Shown here one piece after another: positions 1 to 5,195 of a DNA stretch of 5,265 nucleotides. The notes under the pieces are model-generated. The model had not been told where the DNA came from, made no database searches, and saw nothing but the letters and a program-made list of their open reading frames with translations. Position numbers and translations under genes: made by a program. Source of the stretch: Actinomycetes bacterium (GTDB taxonomy: Bacteria > Actinomycetota > Actinomycetes > Actinomycetales > Cellulomonadaceae); contig JAEWQZ010000410.1 of NCBI GenBank assembly GCA_023460255.1, positions 1 to 5,265 of the forward strand, written 5' to 3'. Numbering within the stretch: the stretch's first letter is position 1; each line of letters begins with the position of its first letter.

Positions 1-7
1 CCCGCAG

Positions 8-78
8 AGTGGAACGAAACGAGGGTCCGCCCCCACGAAGTGGAACGAAAGGCCAGCAGATCGTTCCACTCCGTGGGG
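8..78. repeat. Three copies of an AGTGGAACGA motif, two forming an 18-bp hairpin
   Basis: The 12-mer AGTGGAACGAAA occurs at 8-19 and again at 39-50, a spacing of 31 bp. The core AGTGGAACGA returns inverted at 61-70. Around the last two copies the match grows to an 18-bp inverted repeat: 31-48 (CCCCACGAAGTGGAACGA) against 61-78, with one mismatch (38 opposite 71) and a 12-base loop. In leftward RNA the odd pair is a G.U wobble, so the stem is fully paired; in rightward RNA it is an A.C mismatch. No U-tract follows on either strand. It could be an intergenic repeat family, a hairpin terminator without a U-tract, or a set of protein-binding sites. The left edge cuts the region, so further copies may exist. 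Confidence 0.7.
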
Positions 79-120
79 TGGTGGGGTGGGCCGAGCCGGG
101 GTGGTGGGGTGGGCCGAGCC
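75..120. repeat. Perfect 23-bp tandem duplication, G-rich
   Basis: The 23 bases at 75-97 are repeated without change at 98-120, directly abutting. Each unit starts GGGGTGGTGGGGTGGG and ends CCGAGCC. Together the units hold six runs of three or more G, and 75-101 satisfies the G-quadruplex pattern G3+N1-7 (loops of 4, 1 and 7). The unit length is not a multiple of three, and the repeat stops five bases before the proposed -10 box of the cinA-like gene. It is therefore best read as promoter-upstream DNA and not as coding sequence. Confidence 0.85.
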
Positions 121-124
121 TCCC

Positions 125-130
125 TACGCT
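125..130 (+). promoter_or_regulatory. -10 box TACGCT for the cinA-like gene, leaderless layout
   Basis: TACGCT fits the actinobacterial -10 pattern TAnnnT. It ends six bases before the GTG at 137, so a transcript starting about seven bases downstream would begin at the start codon itself. No Shine-Dalgarno sequence lies at the right distance before 137, which agrees with leaderless expression. No good -35 is seen; the -35 zone (about 100-107) lies inside the G-rich duplication. This is inferred from spacing only. Confidence 0.5.
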
Positions 131-136
131 GACCGG

Positions 137-649
137 GTGCCCAGCGACGACGCCCTCGCCTCGGCGGTCCGGCTGACCGCCGAGGCCGCCGGTGAGCACG
201 CTGCCGGGCTCGCGGAGCTGCTGGCCCGTCGCGGCCTCACCGTCGCCACCGCCGAGTCGCTCACCGGTGGGACCATCGCGTCCGCCCTCGCCGCGGCGCC
301 GGACGCCGCCGAGTGGTTCCGCGGCTGCGTGGTCGCCTACTCGGCTGAGGTGAAGGTCGAGGTGCTCGGCGTCCCGCCCGGCCCCGTCGTCACCCGCACC
401 TGCGCGACGACGATGGCGCGGGCCGCCGCCGACCTGCTCGGCGCCGACGTGTGCGTGGCCGTGACCGGGCTGGGCGGCCCCGACCCCGACCCCGGCGAGG
501 ACGAGCCGCCGGGCACCGTCTGGCTGGCCGTCGTCGGGCCGGACGGCGCCGAGCACGCCGAACGGCGCGTCTTCCCCGGCGACCCGGCCGACGTCGTCAC
601 CGCCACGACCGCCCGCGCCCTCGCGCTCCTGCGGGAGGCCGTGGGCTGA
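137..649 (+). CDS. pncC: CinA family protein, stand-alone C-terminal domain (nicotinamide-nucleotide amidohydrolase type)
   Basis: The 170-residue product matches the CinA C-terminal domain along its length. Members hydrolyse the amide of nicotinamide mononucleotide to give nicotinate mononucleotide plus ammonia, in cytoplasmic pyridine nucleotide recycling. Visible motifs are TVATAESLTGG (residues 35-45; the Ser of ESxTGG is the conserved active-site serine region, and the usual Cys after it is Leu here), VVAYSAEVKVEVLGV (65-79), and VTGLGGPD (109-116), where the family usually has GIAGPD. GTVWLAV follows at 126-132. The N-terminal MoaB/MogA-like half of full-length CinA is absent, as in E. 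coli YgaD (165 residues). I chose GTG 137 because it gives a family-length protein and sits at leaderless distance from TACGCT. An in-frame GTG at 86 would add 17 residues encoded by the duplication. The 3' end overlaps thiD on the other strand. Deamidase activity is family knowledge; the exact substrate is inferred. Confidence 0.88.
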   Translation: MPSDDALASAVRLTAEAAGEHAAGLAELLARRGLTVATAESLTGGTIASALAAAPDAAEWFRGCVVAYSAEVKVEVLGVPPGPVVTRTCATTMARAAADLLGADVCVAVTGLGGPDPDPGEDEPPGTVWLAVVGPDGAEHAERRVFPGDPADVVTATTARALALLREAVG

Positions 650-1481
650 CGCCCGGGCCCTCGTGCAGGGCCTGCCACAGCTCGTGGAAGTGGTGCACGG
701 GGCCGATCCCCGACCCCACCCGCAGCCCGTCCGCGGCCCGGATGGCACCCGTCAGCCACTCCTTCGCCGCCGCCGCCGCGGCGGGCCAGTCACCCAGCCG
801 GGCGGCGAGCACGGCGACGGCGGAGGACAGGGTGCACCCGGTCCCGTGGGTGTGCCGGGTGTCGACGCGCGGGCCGGTCAGCACGTGTGCGCCGTCCGGC
901 CCCACGAGCACGTCCGTGGCGTCCGACCCGGGGAGGTGACCCCCCTTGAGCAGCACCCACACCGGGCCGAGCCCGCGCAGCCGCTCCGCCTGGACGATCA
1001 TCCCACCGACGTCGGACGCGGCCGGCACACCGAGCAGCCGCCCGGCCTCGGGCACGTTCGGCGTGACGAGGCGCGCCCGCGGCAGGAGGGCGCGGATGCC
1101 CGCGACGGCGTCGTCGGCGACGAGCGGGTCCCCGCTGGTCGCTACCATCACCGGGTCCAGCACCACCACGCGGTCGCCGGCGGGGTCCCACCGGTGCAGG
1201 AACGCCTCCACCGCCTCGACGACCTCGGCGCGTGCGAGCATGCCGATCTTGACGGCGTCGATGCGCACGTCGGCGGCGAGCGTCTCGAGCTGCGAGAGGA
1301 CGAACGGCGCGGGGACCGAGCAGGTGCCCGTGACGCCCCGGGTGCTCTGCGCCGTCAGCGCCGTCAGGACGGCGGTCCCGTAGGCGCCGAGCGCGGAGAA
1401 CGTCTTGAGGTCCGCCTGGATGCCGGCACCGCCGGACGGGTCACTGCCCGCGACGGTCAGCGCGACCAGCGGCGCCGTCAC
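597..1481 (-). CDS. thiD: Bifunctional hydroxymethylpyrimidine / phosphomethylpyrimidine kinase ThiD
   Basis: The 294-residue ribokinase-fold enzyme phosphorylates HMP to HMP-P and then to HMP-PP, the pyrimidine half of thiamine. Motifs are AGSDPSGGAGIQADLKTF (11-28, substrate region), VVVLDPVMVATSGDPL (105-120), TPNVPEA (140-146), LLKGGH (177-182), and HTHGTGC (210-216, the anion hole and catalytic Cys loop). The ending PVHHFHEL (261-268) is typical of ThiD. Its neighbours and the KGGH/GTGC motifs favour ThiD over a pyridoxal kinase. The start is GTG 1481: it makes a GTGA overlap with the thiE stop, and GGAGGG at 1493-1488 lies six bases upstream. The GTG one codon earlier (1484) would leave only three bases. 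The last 17 residues (278-294), rich in Arg, Gly and Pro, lie beyond the conserved fold and are encoded opposite the 3' end of the cinA-like gene. It is the last gene of the thi operon. Confidence 0.95.
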   Translation of the reverse strand: MTAPLVALTVAGSDPSGGAGIQADLKTFSALGAYGTAVLTALTAQSTRGVTGTCSVPAPFVLSQLETLAADVRIDAVKIGMLARAEVVEAVEAFLHRWDPAGDRVVVLDPVMVATSGDPLVADDAVAGIRALLPRARLVTPNVPEAGRLLGVPAASDVGGMIVQAERLRGLGPVWVLLKGGHLPGSDATDVLVGPDGAHVLTGPRVDTRHTHGTGCTLSSAVAVLAARLGDWPAAAAAAKEWLTGAIRAADGLRVGSGIGPVHHFHELWQALHEGPGVSPRPPAGARGRGRSWR

Positions 1482-2158
1482 CACACGCCCTCCGCGCCGT
1501 CCCAGGCGTCGCGGACCCGCCGGGTCGCCGCCGCGACGTCGGGCGTCCCGCAGATCGCCGTGACCACGGCGAGCCCGGCCGCACCCGCCGCCCGCAGCGC
1601 CTGCGCCCCCTCCGCGTGCACGCCGCCGATGGCGACGCACGGCCAGGGGCTGACCGCCGCGACGGCACGGAACCCCTCGACCCCGATCGACGGTGCCGCG
1701 TCCGGCTTCACCCACTGGTCCCACACGGGCCCGACGCCGAGGTGGTCGACGACGTCGTCGCCCCCCGCGCGCGCCGTCGCCACGTGCGAGGGCTCCTGGA
1801 CCGACAGGCCGAGGATCGCGTCGGGGCCGAGGGCTGCGCGCACGGTGCGCGGGTCGTCGTCGTGCTGCCCGACGTGCGCGCCGTCCGCGCCGATCGCCCC
1901 GACCAGGTGCCAGCGGTCGTTGACGACGAGCGGGACGCCGGTGCCCGCGAGCTCGGCCCGCACGGCGCGGCCGAGGGCGACGAGCTCGGCGTCGTCGGCG
2001 TGCGGGTCGCGGACCTGCACGATCGTGACGCCCGCGCCCACGGCGGCGGCGACCGTCGCGGGCACGCCGATCGCCGCGCACAGACGCGTGTCCGTGACGA
2101 GGTAGAGGGACAGGTCGACGACCCGCCGTCGAGCGACGGCCGTGGTGCCGGCGCTCAT
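1478..2158 (-). CDS. thiE: Thiamine phosphate synthase ThiE, with unusual active-site motifs
   Basis: The 226-residue TIM-barrel protein is expected to join HMP-PP and hydroxyethylthiazole phosphate, giving thiamine phosphate and pyrophosphate. Family landmarks are LYLVTD (18-23), VTIVQVRD (44-51), VPLVVNDRWHLVGAIGADGAHVGQ (75-98, given here only as a landmark), LGLSVQ (116-121), LGVGPVW (140-146), CVAIGGV (174-180) and GLAVVTAI (195-202). Several motifs depart from well-studied ThiE proteins. The Q-x-R-x-K motif reads QVRDP (48-52), so its Lys is Pro. The T-x-T-K loop after GPxx reads QWVK (148-151), keeping only Lys151. GxSxH reads GLSVQ. Asn80-Asp81 are kept. ATG 2158 overlaps the thiM stop (ATGA) and has GGTGGAG five bases upstream. 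Position between thiM and thiD strongly supports the role. Catalysis by a divergent active site is inferred; a variant clade is more likely than loss of function. Confidence 0.88.
   Translation of the reverse strand: MSAGTTAVARRRVVDLSLYLVTDTRLCAAIGVPATVAAAVGAGVTIVQVRDPHADDAELVALGRAVRAELAGTGVPLVVNDRWHLVGAIGADGAHVGQHDDDPRTVRAALGPDAILGLSVQEPSHVATARAGGDDVVDHLGVGPVWDQWVKPDAAPSIGVEGFRAVAAVSPWPCVAIGGVHAEGAQALRAAGAAGLAVVTAICGTPDVAAATRRVRDAWDGAEGVW
1488..1493 (-). promoter_or_regulatory. Shine-Dalgarno GGAGGG of thiD
   Basis: GGAGGG lies inside the last codons of thiE, six bases before GTG 1481 and only three before GTG 1484. It therefore decides between two adjacent in-frame GTG codons in favour of 1481, which also gives the usual 4-base stop/start overlap. 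Confidence 0.7.
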
Positions 2159-3042
2159 CCGAGCTCCACCCGCGCCGCGAGCTGGTCGGGCGTGACGGCC
2201 GTGAGGTCGTCGAGCAGGGCGACGGCGAAGGAGCCCGGGCCGCCCGACCGCGCTGCTGCCTCCTCGGCGGCCACCGTCATCGTGGCGGTCGCCGCGACGG
2301 CCGCCAGCAGCGGGTCGTCGACGGCGGCGGCGAAGGCCGCCATCACGGCACCGAGCGCGCAGCCGACACCTGTCACGCGCGTCAGCCACTCGTGCCCGTT
2401 CGCGACCCGGACGAGGCGGTGGGGGTCGAGCACGTGGTCGGTCGGCCCCGACACCGCGACGACGGTGCCGTGCCGCCGCGCGATGGCCAGGGCCGACCGG
2501 ACGGCCGCCTCGGGCGCGTGCACGGAGTCGACGCCACGCCCGCCGGAACCGCCGTCGAGGGCGAGCACCTCCGACGCGTTCCCCCGCAGGATCGCCGGCG
2601 GCCCGGCCGCGAGAAGGGACCGCGCCACCTCCGTGCGCCAACCGAGCGTCCCTGCCGCGACGGGGTCGAGCACCCAGGGCGTCCCGGCGCCCCCCGCCGC
2701 AGCGACGGCCGGCTCCATGGCGGCCACCGTCTCGACGTAGGGCGTCCCGAGGTTGACCAGCACCGCGTCGGCCACCGACGCCAGCTCGGCCGACTCGCGC
2801 GGGTTGTCGACCATCGCCGGCGCGGCACCGAGGGCGAGCAGCGTGTTGGCCGTCCACTGCGCGACGACGACGTTCGTCAGGCACTGCACGAGGGGCGCCC
2901 GCGTCCGCACGGCGTCGAGGGCGGCCGCGACGTCGTCGGGCGCGACGGGCAGGGGTGGGACGGGAGGAGGTGTGGCGGGAGTGGGCGGGACAGGAGTGGG
3001 CATGAACCGGGTGGGGTCAGCGGCGGCAGGCGTGGCCGACAT
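2155..3042 (-). CDS. thiM: Hydroxyethylthiazole kinase ThiM
   Basis: The 295-residue enzyme phosphorylates 4-methyl-5-(2-hydroxyethyl)thiazole with ATP, salvaging the thiazole half of thiamine. Motifs are LVQCLTNVVVAQWTANTLL (51-69, substrate region), ALGAAPAMVDNPRES (70-84), VLVNLGT (94-100), PWVLDPVAAGT (122-132), ILRGNASEVLAL (151-162), VVAVSGPTD (194-202) and VTGVGCALGA (223-232). The Cys of the catalytic G-x-G-C loop is Cys228. GPGSFAVALLDDL (268-280) closes the fold. The protein is about 30 residues longer than E. coli ThiM, owing to an N-terminal extension with 12 prolines in residues 15-35. ATG 3042 is chosen because AAGGGA (3054-3049), part of the riboswitch, is six bases upstream. 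The internal ATG 3003 lacks a Shine-Dalgarno sequence. It is the first gene of the operon, under direct TPP control. Confidence 0.95.
   Translation of the reverse strand: MSATPAAADPTRFMPTPVPPTPATPPPVPPLPVAPDDVAAALDAVRTRAPLVQCLTNVVVAQWTANTLLALGAAPAMVDNPRESAELASVADAVLVNLGTPYVETVAAMEPAVAAAGGAGTPWVLDPVAAGTLGWRTEVARSLLAAGPPAILRGNASEVLALDGGSGGRGVDSVHAPEAAVRSALAIARRHGTVVAVSGPTDHVLDPHRLVRVANGHEWLTRVTGVGCALGAVMAAFAAAVDDPLLAAVAATATMTVAAEEAAARSGGPGSFAVALLDDLTAVTPDQLAARVELG
2164..2170 (-). promoter_or_regulatory. Shine-Dalgarno GGTGGAG of thiE
   Basis: The site lies in the last codons of thiM, five bases before ATG 2158. With the ATGA overlap it fixes the thiE start and suggests coupled translation of thiM and thiE. 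Confidence 0.65.
2947..2964 (+). other. G-quadruplex pattern on the thiM template strand
   Basis: GGGCAGGGGTGGGACGGG has four G-runs with loops of 2, 1 and 2 bases, a strict match to the G-quadruplex pattern. It lies on the strand opposite the thiM mRNA, inside the codons of the proline-rich extension, about 80 bases after the thiM start. The G-runs may simply be the complement of proline codons (CCC, CCG). Any effect on transcription is speculative. Confidence 0.35.
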
Positions 3043-3130
3043 CGACGTTCCCTTCGCTAGTACGAACTAGATCAGGTTCGACGGGTGTGATCTCAGCCGC
3101 TGCGCTCAGCGCGTGCGGCACCCCGCGTCG
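3043..3130 (-). promoter_or_regulatory. TPP riboswitch (thi-box) overlapping the thiM ribosome binding site
   Basis: Read leftward, the leader carries the conserved thi-box elements in order: GCGGGGTGCC (3125-3116), GGCTGAGATCACACCC (3098-3083), GAACCTGATC (3079-3070) and CTAGCGAAGGGAAC (3060-3047). P1 is CGACG (3130-3126) with CGTCG (3047-3043). P2 is GGGTG (3123-3119) with CACCC (3087-3083). P3 is CCGC (3118-3115) with GCGG (3100-3097), capped by a GCGC/GCGC helix (3112-3109, 3105-3102). P5 is CTAGT (3070-3066) with ACTAG (3061-3057), closed by a four-base loop. The Shine-Dalgarno AAGGGA lies within the aptamer 3' strand, and P1 ends one base before the ATG. TPP binding should therefore block translation start directly, with no separate expression platform. 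The element class is clear from the sequence; the mechanism is inferred. Confidence 0.95.
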
Positions 3131-3136
3131 TCGGTC

Positions 3137-3164
3137 AGCCTAGCCAGCAACGCCGACCTGACAC
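3137..3164 (-). promoter_or_regulatory. Promoter of the thiMED operon
   Basis: Read leftward, GTGTCA (3164-3159, four of six matches to TTGACA) is separated by 16 bases from TAGGCT (3142-3137), a common actinobacterial TAnnnT -10 box. Transcription about seven bases downstream would start near 3130, the first base of riboswitch helix P1. The agreement between promoter and aptamer edge raises confidence; no start site was measured. Confidence 0.65.
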
Positions 3165-3175
3165 GCAGCCGTTGC

Positions 3176-3214
3176 GCGGAGACTTCGCCGCGGAGTCCGC
3201 GGCGAAGTCTCCGC
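3176..3214 (-). terminator. 39-bp perfect palindrome, possible terminator of the NHLRC2-like gene
   Basis: GCGGAGACTTCGCCGCGGA (3176-3194) is mirrored exactly at 3196-3214 around a single G at 3195. As RNA it would give an 18-bp stem with a three-base loop, very GC-rich. It begins 37 bases after the stop codon of the leftward NHLRC2-like gene and ends about 12 bases upstream of the thi -35 box, which is where a terminator would insulate the two units. No U-tract follows, so it would be a hairpin-only terminator of the sort proposed for actinobacteria. Its exactness also fits a mobile palindromic repeat or a site for a dimeric protein. Confidence 0.55.
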
Positions 3215-3251
3215 ACACGCCGGGGCGGGGCGGAGGGCGGGAGATGGCCGG

Positions 3252-5195
3252 TCAGCCGTGCAGGGGAAGGGTCAGCACCGCCGGTCCGCCGTCGACCACG
3301 CGCACCGGCACCCCCCAGTCCTGGGAGTTCAGGTGGCAGGCCGGGTACTCGATCCCCGGGTCCGCGTCGCACGACGCCGCCTGCGCCGTCACGTGCAGCA
3401 CGCCCTCGGTCACCGCGGGGTTGATGCGCAGCGTGCGGGTGAGGGGCACGTCGTCACCGGTGCCGTCGAGCAGCAGGTCCGGCGGAGTCGAGGAGACCTG
3501 GAGGCGCGTCGAGGGGCCGAAGCGGTCGTCGTACTTCTGGCCCCCGGCCGGCGTGAACACCACCTCGAGCGTCACCTCGCCGGACCCGATCTCCGACACC
3601 GGCCGCTGCGTGCGGTGCGCGCCCGCGTCGAGGATCTCGCCGGCCAGCCGCGCCGGCAGCGCGACCCGCGTCAGCCGGTGCGCGGCCGACTCGACCACGA
3701 GGAGGTCGACGCGCCCGTCGTCGTGCACGTCCACGAGCAGGCCGGACGGCTCGGCGAGGTCGCGCGCGAGGGTGGTGACCTCCCCGGGGCCGTCGCGGTC
3801 GGGCGCGGGCGCCCAGCGCCGGATCGCGCCGTTGTAGGTGTCGGCGATCGCCACGCTGCCGTCGGGCAGGACGGCGACACCGAGCGGGTGCTGGAGCAGC
3901 GCGGCGTTGGCGGGGCCGTCGCGGTGGCCGAAGTCGAACAGCCCCTGCCCGACGGCGGTGCGCACGGTGACCTCGCCGCCCGCCGGTTCGATCCACCGCA
4001 GCGCCGAGACCTCGGAGTCCGCGAGCCAGATGCGGCCGTCCGGCCCGACGGCCACTCCCGACGTCTGCGCGAACCACGCCTCGCGCCCGGGCCCGTCGAG
4101 CAGGCCCTCGTTCATCGTCCCCGCGAGGAGCGCGAGCGAGCCCTCCTCGTCGTCGAAGGCCCAGATCGTGTGGTTGCCCGCCATCGCGACGACGAACGCC
4201 GCGAGGTCCTGCGACCACGCGACGTCCCACGGCGAGGAGAGCCGGACCATGCGTGGGGGGTACTGCCCACCCGGCTCCCAGCCGGGTCCGGGCTCGCCGT
4301 CGGGCCACGGCGCGACGTTGTCCGGCCCGCCGACCATGAACTGCTCGCCGGTGCCGGCTACCGTGCGCACCTCGCCGGTGTCGAGGCGCACCCCGCGCAG
4401 CGCGTGGTTGACGGTGTCCGCCACCAGCACGTCGTAGCCGAGCCACGACCGCAGCTCCTCGGGGACCAGGCACAGGCCGTTGGGCTCGCTGAACCGGGCG
4501 TCGTCGGGCCCGCCGTCGACCAGGCCGCGCTCGCCGGAGCCGATCCGCCGGACGAGCGTCTCACCGTCGGGGGCGAGCTCGGCGAGGCTGTGGTGACCGG
4601 CGTCGGCGACGAGGAGGTTGCCTGACGGGAGGCGGAGGGCCTTGGCCGGGAAGCGGAGGGTGCCGGACGTCGGCGCGGGCGGCACGTAGGGGCCGTCGCC
4701 CCGGTGGAGGGTCCCCTTGGCCTCGTGCTCGGCGACGAGCTGCCCGACGAGGATCTCCAGGTTGCGCCGGTGCCCCTCGCCGGCCATGTGCGCGACGACG
4801 TACCCCTCCGGGTCGATCACCACCAAGGTCGGCCACGCGCGCGCGGTGTACGCGGACCAGGTCGTCAGATCCGGGTCGTCGAGCACCGGGTGGTGCACCT
4901 CGTACCGCTCGACGGCGGCCGCGAGCGCGACCGGGTCGGCCTCGTGCACGAACTTCGGCGAGTGGACACCCACGATCACCAGGACGTCGCGGTACGCCTC
5001 CTCCAGCTCGCGCAGCTCGTCGAGCACGTGCAGGCAGTTGATGCAGCAGAACGTCCAGAAGTCGAGGACGACGACCTTGCCGCGCAGGTCCGCGAGCGTG
5101 AGGTCGCGGCCGCCGGTGTTCAGCCACCCGCGGCCGACCAGCTCGGACGCGCGGACGCGGGGCAGGCGGGCGGGCGTGGCTGCGGCATCTGTCAC
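3252..5195 (-). CDS. NHLRC2-like protein: thioredoxin-like domain plus NHL beta-propeller
   Basis: The 647-residue protein has three parts. Residues 1-160 form a thioredoxin-like domain with FWTFCCINCLH (46-56), where Cys51 and Cys54 make a C-I-N-C redox motif preceded by Cys50, and WPTLVVID (121-128) supplies the cis-Pro. Residues 178-515 hold about six NHL/propeller repeats, each with a P-x-G-hydrophobic core and a LxVADxxNHxLR-like strand (near 180, 235, 318, 375, 433 and 481). Residues 535-645 form a beta-rich C-terminal domain with Cys609 and Cys620 in a conserved-looking CDADPG...CHLNSQDWG stretch. This architecture and the CCINC motif are those of NHLRC2 proteins of animals and many bacteria. 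No signal peptide or membrane segment is seen, so it is probably cytoplasmic. The biochemical role is not established; a thiol-disulphide or scaffold role is inferred. GTG 5195 is the start, with a weak GATGGA about nine bases upstream and a 4-base overlap with an apparent upstream gene. Confidence 0.92.
   Translation of the reverse strand: MTDAAATPARLPRVRASELVGRGWLNTGGRDLTLADLRGKVVVLDFWTFCCINCLHVLDELRELEEAYRDVLVIVGVHSPKFVHEADPVALAAAVERYEVHHPVLDDPDLTTWSAYTARAWPTLVVIDPEGYVVAHMAGEGHRRNLEILVGQLVAEHEAKGTLHRGDGPYVPPAPTSGTLRFPAKALRLPSGNLLVADAGHHSLAELAPDGETLVRRIGSGERGLVDGGPDDARFSEPNGLCLVPEELRSWLGYDVLVADTVNHALRGVRLDTGEVRTVAGTGEQFMVGGPDNVAPWPDGEPGPGWEPGGQYPPRMVRLSSPWDVAWSQDLAAFVVAMAGNHTIWAFDDEEGSLALLAGTMNEGLLDGPGREAWFAQTSGVAVGPDGRIWLADSEVSALRWIEPAGGEVTVRTAVGQGLFDFGHRDGPANAALLQHPLGVAVLPDGSVAIADTYNGAIRRWAPAPDRDGPGEVTTLARDLAEPSGLLVDVHDDGRVDLLVVESAAHRLTRVALPARLAGEILDAGAHRTQRPVSEIGSGEVTLEVVFTPAGGQKYDDRFGPSTRLQVSSTPPDLLLDGTGDDVPLTRTLRINPAVTEGVLHVTAQAASCDADPGIEYPACHLNSQDWGVPVRVVDGGPAVLTLPLHG

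Noticed and set aside
8..78. CRISPR-like repeats
   Set aside because: There are only three copies of a short core, one inverted, with unequal spacing and no regular spacers.
86..136. Upstream GTG 86 as the start of the cinA-like gene
   Set aside because: It would encode part of the tandem duplication, has no Shine-Dalgarno, and adds residues not expected in the family. GTG 137 fits the -10 box and the family length.
650..700. Intrinsic terminator between the convergent genes
   Set aside because: The genes overlap, and I saw no strong hairpin with a U-tract here on either strand.
597..1481. Pyridoxal kinase as an alternative to ThiD
   Set aside because: The operon context, the TPP riboswitch and the AGSDPSGGAGIQADLKTF and PVHHFHEL motifs are those of ThiD.
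1482..2081. 200-codon N-terminal extension of the thiD frame
   Set aside because: The extension is Arg-rich shadow sequence over thiE. The GTGA overlap, GGAGGG at the right distance and the start of ThiD homology all place the start at 1481.
663..2105. 480-codon rightward open frame across thiD and thiE
   Set aside because: It is the antisense shadow of two clear thiamine genes, and its Arg/Gly/His-rich translation shows no domain. Long stop-free antisense frames are expected at this GC content.
2382..2828. 148-codon leftward frame within thiM
   Set aside because: It is an out-of-frame shadow of thiM, rich in Arg, Ser and Pro, without a ribosome site or any family motif.
3258..4625. 455-codon rightward open frame opposite the NHLRC2-like gene
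   Set aside because: It has low-complexity composition and no recognisable motif, and lies wholly within a well-supported leftward gene.
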